From: Mesorhizobium_G sp049840935
GTDB lineage: Bacteria; Pseudomonadota; Alphaproteobacteria; Rhizobiales; Rhizobiaceae
Direction of reading: 5' to 3'
Assembly: GCA_049840935.1 (NCBI GenBank)
Contig: JASGJA010000029.1
Span: forward strand, 1 to 64,000
Length of the DNA stretch: 64,000 bases
Each line of letters begins with the position of its first letter. Positions within the stretch are counted from its first letter, which is position 1. The notes beneath the pieces were generated by a model. That model was not told where the DNA came from, made no database searches, and was given only the letters and a program-made list of their open reading frames with translations. The translations under genes were made by a program, and so were the position numbers. Shown piece by piece: positions 58,770 to 64,000 of the stretch.

Positions 58770-59123
58770 GTTTTTAGCAGTCGGTCGCAAGTGGCTGATT
58801 GTGCAAGAATTTCATTCCCGGTTCGCCGGGGATGAAAACCGGAAGCGAAAGCTTCCGGAATCCTGTCCGAGATTGCAGGTGGTCTGCGAAAGCAGAGCTT
58901 AATCCGTAAGGGCCGGCATGAGACGGGTGACGACCAGACAAAGGGGCGCATGCCCCAATGGAAGGTTCGAACCATGTTGACCTTTGTCTGCGCGCCTTCG
59001 GGTGTGGCGGGAAGCGGCAGGATCCTCGACCGTCTTCGGGCGATCCATGCGGATGGCCCGCGAAGACATAAAGGCAACCCGGCCTCCCGCTCATAGAGAG
59101 CAGGGGCCAACTGGAGATAGGCA
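58770..59123 (+). promoter_or_regulatory. structured L10 (rplJ) leader region
   Basis: A 354-bp gap without a recognised gene. It contains a perfect GAAA tetraloop hairpin CCGGAAGC-GAAA-GCTTCCGG (58839-58858) and several other short stems. In many bacteria the rplJL leader binds the L10-(L12)4 complex for feedback control, so that role is inferred by position. A TTGACC near 58978 could be a -35 element, but its -10 is unclear. Confidence 0.5.
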
Positions 59124-59642
59124 GTGGATAGAGCGGAAAAGCGCGAACTCGTCACGGGCCTGAACGACGCCTTCAAGGGCGCCGGCTCAGTCGTCGTGGC
59201 CCACTATGCCGGTATTACCGTCGCTCAGATGAACGATCTTCGTACGAAGATGCGTCAGGCTGGCGGTACCGTCAAAGTCGCGAAGAACCGTCTCGCCAAA
59301 ATCGCCCTTCAGGGTACCGATTCCGAGAATATCATCGATCTGTTCAAGGGACAGACGCTGGTTGCTTACTCGGACGATCCGGTTACGGCGCCGAAGATTG
59401 CTTCGGAGTTCGCGAAGGCGAACGAGAAGTTGGTCATTCTCGGCGGCGCAATGGGTGCGACTGTTTTGAATGCAGATGGTGTGAAGGCTCTGGCCACCAT
59501 GCCGTCGCTGGATGAACTCCGCGCCCGTATTGTCGGCATGATTTCTACGCCGGCAACTCGGATCGCACAGGTCGTCAACGCACCGGCAGCTCAGCTTGCT
59601 CGCGTGTTTGGCGCATATGCCCGGAAGGACGAGGCGGCATGA
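59124..59642 (+). CDS. rplJ: 50S ribosomal protein L10
   Basis: 172 residues: the stalk base that carries L7/L12 dimers. DRAEKRELVTGLNDAFKGAG and VVAHYAGITVAQMNDLRTKM are diagnostic. The start is GTG 59124, preceded by GGAGATAG. Confidence 0.96.
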   Translation: MDRAEKRELVTGLNDAFKGAGSVVVAHYAGITVAQMNDLRTKMRQAGGTVKVAKNRLAKIALQGTDSENIIDLFKGQTLVAYSDDPVTAPKIASEFAKANEKLVILGGAMGATVLNADGVKALATMPSLDELRARIVGMISTPATRIAQVVNAPAAQLARVFGAYARKDEAA

Positions 59643-59697
59643 GGCCGTTCCTCGCTGTCACAAACTCGTTCGAACCTAAACCATAAGGAATTGAAAA

Positions 59698-60078
59698 ATG
59701 GCTGATCTTGCAAAGATCGTTGAAGACCTTTCGAGCCTTACCGTCCTTGAGGCGGCTGAGCTTTCGAAGTTGCTGGAAGAGAAGTGGGGCGTTTCCGCTG
59801 CTGCTCCGGTAGCTGTTGCTGCCGTTGCTGGCGGTGCTGGTGCAGCCGCTGCCCCGGCTGAAGAGAAGACCGAATTCGACGTCATTCTTGCCGCTTCGGG
59901 CGACAAGAAGATCGAGGTCATCAAGGAAGTTCGCGCCATCACTGGTCTTGGCCTCAAGGAAGCCAAGGACCTCGTTGAAGGTGCTCCGAAGCCGGTCAAG
60001 GAAGGTGCTTCCAAGGCTGATGCAGAGAAGATCAAAGCACAGCTCGAAGCTGCTGGCGCCAAGGTCGAGCTGAAGTAA
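59698..60078 (+). CDS. rplL: 50S ribosomal protein L7/L12
   Basis: 126 residues. An N-terminal dimerisation domain, an Ala-rich hinge (AVAAVAGGAGAAAAPA) and the factor-binding C-terminal domain (KIEVIKEVRAITGLGLKEAK). Confidence 0.97.
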   Translation: MADLAKIVEDLSSLTVLEAAELSKLLEEKWGVSAAAPVAVAAVAGGAGAAAAPAEEKTEFDVILAASGDKKIEVIKEVRAITGLGLKEAKDLVEGAPKPVKEGASKADAEKIKAQLEAAGAKVELK

Positions 60079-60086
60079 TTGATTTC

Positions 60087-60180
60087 GGGGCCGGCGGCTT
60101 CTTTGCTGTCGGCCCTGAATTTCGAATGCGAAAACCTGTTTCCTGATGGCCGGAAGGCGGCTTTCAGGAAAAAGGTTTTC
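60087..60180 (+). promoter_or_regulatory. rplL-rpoB hairpins (attenuator/RNase III-like)
   Basis: Two strong hairpins lie in the 247-bp gap before rpoB. GGGCCGGCGGC-TTCTTT-GCTGTCGGCCC (about 60088-60115) is an 11-bp stem with two G-U pairs. The second spans 60130-60180: GAAAACCT and TTTCCTGA pair with TCAGGAAA and AGGTTTTC across a 16-nt loop. Position and shape match the known attenuator and RNase III cleavage region between rplL and rpoB of enterobacteria. Confidence 0.6.
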
Positions 60181-60325
60181 TCCCGTTTCTGGGGCGAGAG
60201 AGCGTTGTTGGCGCAAATTCGTGGCCAGTAGGTGGATTTCTAGACGCCCGTATGGGTGGCAGGCAAGGCGCGATCCCAACGCGTCCCAAGAGGTAAGGCC
60301 CTAGAGGCTAAGGCAAGGAGCGACG

Positions 60326-63300
60326 ATGGCCCAGACGCAGACTTTCAATGGCCGCAGACGCGTACGGAAATTTTTCGGCAAGATCCCAGAAGTCGCAGAG
60401 ATGCCGAACCTCATTGAGGTTCAGAAGGCATCCTATGATCAGTTCTTGATGGTGGATGAGCCGAAGGGCGGCCGTCCGGACGAAGGGTTGCAGGCTGTTT
60501 TCAAGTCGGTGTTTCCGATCAAGGATTTTTCCGGCACTTCAATGCTCGAATTCGTCAAGTATGAGTTCGAAGCGCCGAAGTTCGACGTTGACGAATGCCG
60601 TCAGCGCGACCTGACCTATGCTGCGCCGCTCAAGGTGACGCTGCGCCTGATCGTGTTCGATGTTGATGAAGATACACAGGCCAAGTCCATTAAGGACATC
60701 AAGGAGCAAGACGTTTACATGGGCGACATGCCGCTCATGACGATGAATGGCACGTTTATCGTGAACGGCACCGAGCGCGTTATCGTTTCGCAGATGCACC
60801 GTTCGCCGGGCGTTTTCTTCGATCATGATAAGGGCAAGTCGCATTCTTCGGGGAAGCTGCTTTTTGCCGCTCGCGTCATTCCTTATCGTGGCTCGTGGCT
60901 GGATATCGAATTCGACTCCAAGGACATTGTCCATGCGCGTATCGATCGTCGCCGTAAGATCCCGGTGACGTCACTGCTCATGGCATTGGGCATGGATGGC
61001 GAAGAGATCTTTCGACCTTCTACAACACGATCACCTACAAGAAGGCGGGTGATCACTGGCGCATTCCGTTCAACGTCGATCGCTTCAAGGGCCTGAAGGC
61101 TGTTAACGATCTGGTTGATGCGGATACGGGTGAAGTTGTTGTCGAGCAGGGCAAGAAGATCACCGCGCGTCAGGCTCGTCAGCTTGCTGAAAAAGGCTTG
61201 AAGGCGATTAAGGCGACGGATGACGATCTGTATGGGTCGTATCTCGCTGAAGACATCGTCAACTACGCAACTGGCGAGATTTATCTCGAAGCCGGTGACG
61301 AAATTGACGAGAAGACGCTAAAGGTTTTGCTTGAGGCTGGTCAGGAAGAGATCGAAGTTCTCGATATCGACCACATCAATGTGGGCGGATACATCCGCAA
61401 CACCTTGGCGGCGGACAAGAACGAGAGCCGTCAGGATGCGCTGTTCGATATTTATCGCGTCATGCGTCCGGGCGAACCTCCGACACTTGAAACCGCTCAG
61501 GCGATGTTCAACTCGCTGTTCTTTGACGCTGAGCGCTATGATCTTTCTGCGGTTGGTCGCGTGAAGATGAATATGCGTCTCGAACTCGATGCCGAAGACA
61601 CCGTGCGGGTGCTGCGCAAGGAAGATATCGTTGCCGTGGTCAAGACGCTTGTCGAGCTTCGCGACGGCAAGGGCGAGATCGACGACATCGACAATCTCGG
61701 CAACCGTCGCGTGCGTTCGGTCGGCGAGTTGATGGAAAATCAGTATCGCGTTGGTTTGCTGCGCATGGAGCGCGCAATCAAGGAGCGCATGTCGTCCATC
61801 GAGATCGATACTGTGATGCCGCAGGACCTGATCAACGCGAAGCCGGCTGCGGCTGCGGTTCGCGAGTTCTTCGGTTCTTCGCAGCTTTCGCAGTTTATGG
61901 ATCAGACGAACCCACTGTCGGAAATCACGCACAAGCGTCGTCTTTCGGCTCTCGGGCCGGGTGGTCTTACGCGTGAGCGTGCTGGCTTTGAAGTGCGCGA
62001 CGTGCATCCGACTCATTATGGTCGTATCTGCCCGATCGAGACGCCAGAAGGTCCGAATATCGGTCTTATCAACTCGCTGGCGACGTTCGCTCGCGTCAAC
62101 AAGTACGGCTTTATCGAAAGCCCGTATCGGAAGATCGTTGATGGCAGACTGACGAATGAGGTCCAGTATCTTTCCGCTATGGAAGAGGCGAAGCACTTCG
62201 TGGCGCAGGCCAACGCCGAGCTGGATAAGGATGGCCGTCTCAAGGATGAGTTCGTCATTTGCCGTAACGCCGGCGAAGTGATGATGGCTCCGCGCGAAAA
62301 CGTCGATCTTATGGACGTTTCGCCGAAGCAGATGGTGTCGGTTGCTGCCGCGCTCATTCCGTTCCTTGAAAACGACGACGCCAACCGCGCTCTGATGGGC
62401 TCGAACATGCAGCGTCAGGCTGTGCCTTTGGTACGCGCTGAAGCGCCGTTCGTCGGTACCGGCATGGAGCCGATTGTTGCACGCGACTCCGGCGCTGCCA
62501 TCGCGGCTCGTCGTGGTGGCGTGGTCGATCAGGTGGACGCTACGCGTATCGTTATCCGCGCGACGGAAAATCTTGATCCGGGCAAGTCTGGCGTCGACAT
62601 TTATCGTTTGATGAAGTTCCAGCGTTCGAACCAGAACACCTGCATCAATCAGCGTCCGCTGGTGAATGTTGGTGATCGCATCGAAAAGGGCGACATCATT
62701 GCGGACGGTCCATCGACCGATCTCGGCGATCTGGCGCTTGGCCGGAACGTGCTCGTCGCGTTCATGCCGTGGAATGGCTACAACTACGAGGACTCTATTC
62801 TTCTGTCCGAACGTATTGTTGCTGATGACGTCTTTACCTCGATCCATATCGAGGAATTCGAGGTCATGGCGCGCGATACCAAGCTCGGACCTGAGGAAAT
62901 CACGCGCGACATTCCGAATGTTTCGGAAGAAGCGCTTAAGAACCTCGACGAAGCTGGCATCGTCTATATTGGTGCCGAGGTGCAGCCGGGTGATATTCTG
63001 GTCGGCAAGATCACGCCGAAGGGTGAAAGCCCGATGACGCCGGAAGAAAAGCTTCTGCGCGCCATCTTTGGCGAAAAGGCATCGGATGTGCGTGACACCT
63101 CCATGCGTATGCCGCCCGGAACGTTCGGCACGGTCGTTGAAGTGCGCGTTTTCAATCGTCACGGCGTCGAGAAAGACGAGCGCGCGATGGCGATTGAGCG
63201 CGAGGAAATCGAGCGTCTCGCAAAGGACCGCGACGACGAGCAGGCCATTCTTGATCGTAACGTCTACAGCCGCTTGGCAGACATGCTGAATGGCAAGGAC

Positions 63301-64000
63301 GCGATTGCTGGGCCGAAGGGCTTCAAGAAGGGCGGTAAGGTTTCCATTGAGGTGCTCGGCGATTACCCGCGCTCGCAATGGTGGCAGTTTGCTGTCGACG
63401 ACGAGAAGCTCCAGGGCGAACTCGAAGCTCTGCGCGGCCAGTATGACGAGTCCAAGAAGGCGCTGGAGCAGCGCTTCATGGATAAGGTCGAGAAGGTCCA
63501 GCGTGGCGATGAAATGCCGCCCGGAGTGATGAAAATCGTCAAGGTTTTTGTCGCGGTGAAACGCAAGATGCAGCCAGGCGACAAGATGGCTGGCCGTCAC
63601 GGAAACAAGGGTGTCGTGTCTCGTATTGTTCCGGTTGAGGACATGCCGTTCCTCGAAGACGGAACACATGCCGATATCGTGCTCAATCCGTTGGGCGTGC
63701 CGTCGCGCATGAATGTCGGGCAGATTCTGGAAACCCATCTTGGCTGGGCATGCGCAGGCATGGGCCGCAAGATTGGGAACCTGATCGAAGCGTATAAGCG
63801 GGGCGGTGACATCAAGCCGTTGCGCGGAACGCTTGAGACGATCTTCCCGGACAACGACCGCAACGAGCCGGTGCGTACCTATGACGACGAGTCCGTGGTC
63901 CGTCTTGCGGATCAGCTCAAGCGTGGTGTTTCGATTGCTACGCCGGTGTTCGATGGCGCGCATGAAATCGATATCGACCACATGCTGGAGCAGGCTGGCC
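60326..64000 (+). CDS. rpoB: RNA polymerase beta subunit (partial, frameshift)
   Basis: The catalytic beta subunit, running past the window end. The N-terminal part (RRRVRKFFGKIPEVAEMPNL, VNGTERVIVSQMHRSPGVFF) ends in frame at GMDGEEI. A base is missing after 61009 (ATC TTT CGA should read ATC CTT TCG), and the frame resumes as LSTFYNTITYKKAGDHW and stays open to 64000. The rifampicin region GSSQLSQFMDQTNPLSEITHKRR (split here as SSQLSQFMDQ and TNPLSEITHKRR) looks wild type. PEGPNIGLINSLATFARVN and GDKMAGRHGNKGVVS are intact. An essential gene cannot be broken, so this is most likely a sequence error. Confidence 0.95.

Noticed and set aside
61318..63981. 887-codon open frame on the minus strand
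   Set aside because: It mirrors rpoB. Strong codon bias in highly expressed genes leaves long antisense frames; no domain is recognisable and the plus-strand protein is certain.

Overview
The window reads as chromosomal DNA of an alphaproteobacterium, most likely from the order Hyphomicrobiales (Rhizobiales). The clues are a COX15-type heme A synthase, a DUF2842 protein, a type-2 ArgC, a perfect CtrA-type box (TTAA-N7-TTAAC), the tRNA-Trp-secE-nusG arrangement and the ribosomal protein sequences. The genus cannot be fixed by eye. No rRNA genes, complete insertion sequences or CRISPR arrays were seen.

Region 1 (1-2106) is the right end of an integrated element. It holds an unrecognised gene remnant, a P4-type tyrosine integrase broken by four frameshifts, and a 48-nt copy of the 3' part of a tRNA-Pro(GGG) gene that marks the attachment site.

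Region 2 (2130-11090) is a polysaccharide synthesis and export locus. A leftward operon encodes a Wza-like lipoprotein, a GT4 glycosyltransferase, an initiating sugar-phosphate transferase, a Wzy/ligase-like membrane protein and an FkbM methyltransferase. A Wzc-like co-polymerase with a degenerate kinase domain is divergent to it, and a FemAB/GNAT-type acyltransferase follows. This gene set resembles the holdfast (hfs) and unipolar polysaccharide (upp) loci, and the CtrA box lies in the divergent promoter region.

Region 3 (11200-36930) is mixed metabolism and signalling: heme A synthase, argC, agmatinase, a thioesterase, two DEAD-box helicases, NAD kinase, small envelope proteins, a broken GGDEF-EAL gene, a 16-bp direct-repeat integration scar at tRNA-Thr, TrkH, threonine dehydratase, a FIST protein with a hybrid histidine kinase, a coxSLM-type molybdenum hydroxylase operon, and prfB with its programmed +1 frameshift.

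Region 4 (37130-64000) is the ribosomal supercluster: rpsL-rpsG-fusA-tuf, S10, spc and alpha operons. It is followed, unusually, by tRNA-Trp-secE-nusG-rplKAJL-rpoB, and rpoB runs off the window end.

A general caution: many genes in the first 30 kb, and rpoB itself, carry single-base frameshifts. Because rpoB is essential, at least some of these are probably sequence errors. I therefore treat argC, the Wzy-like gene, the acyltransferase and the FIST gene as probably functional genes with a frame disruption.
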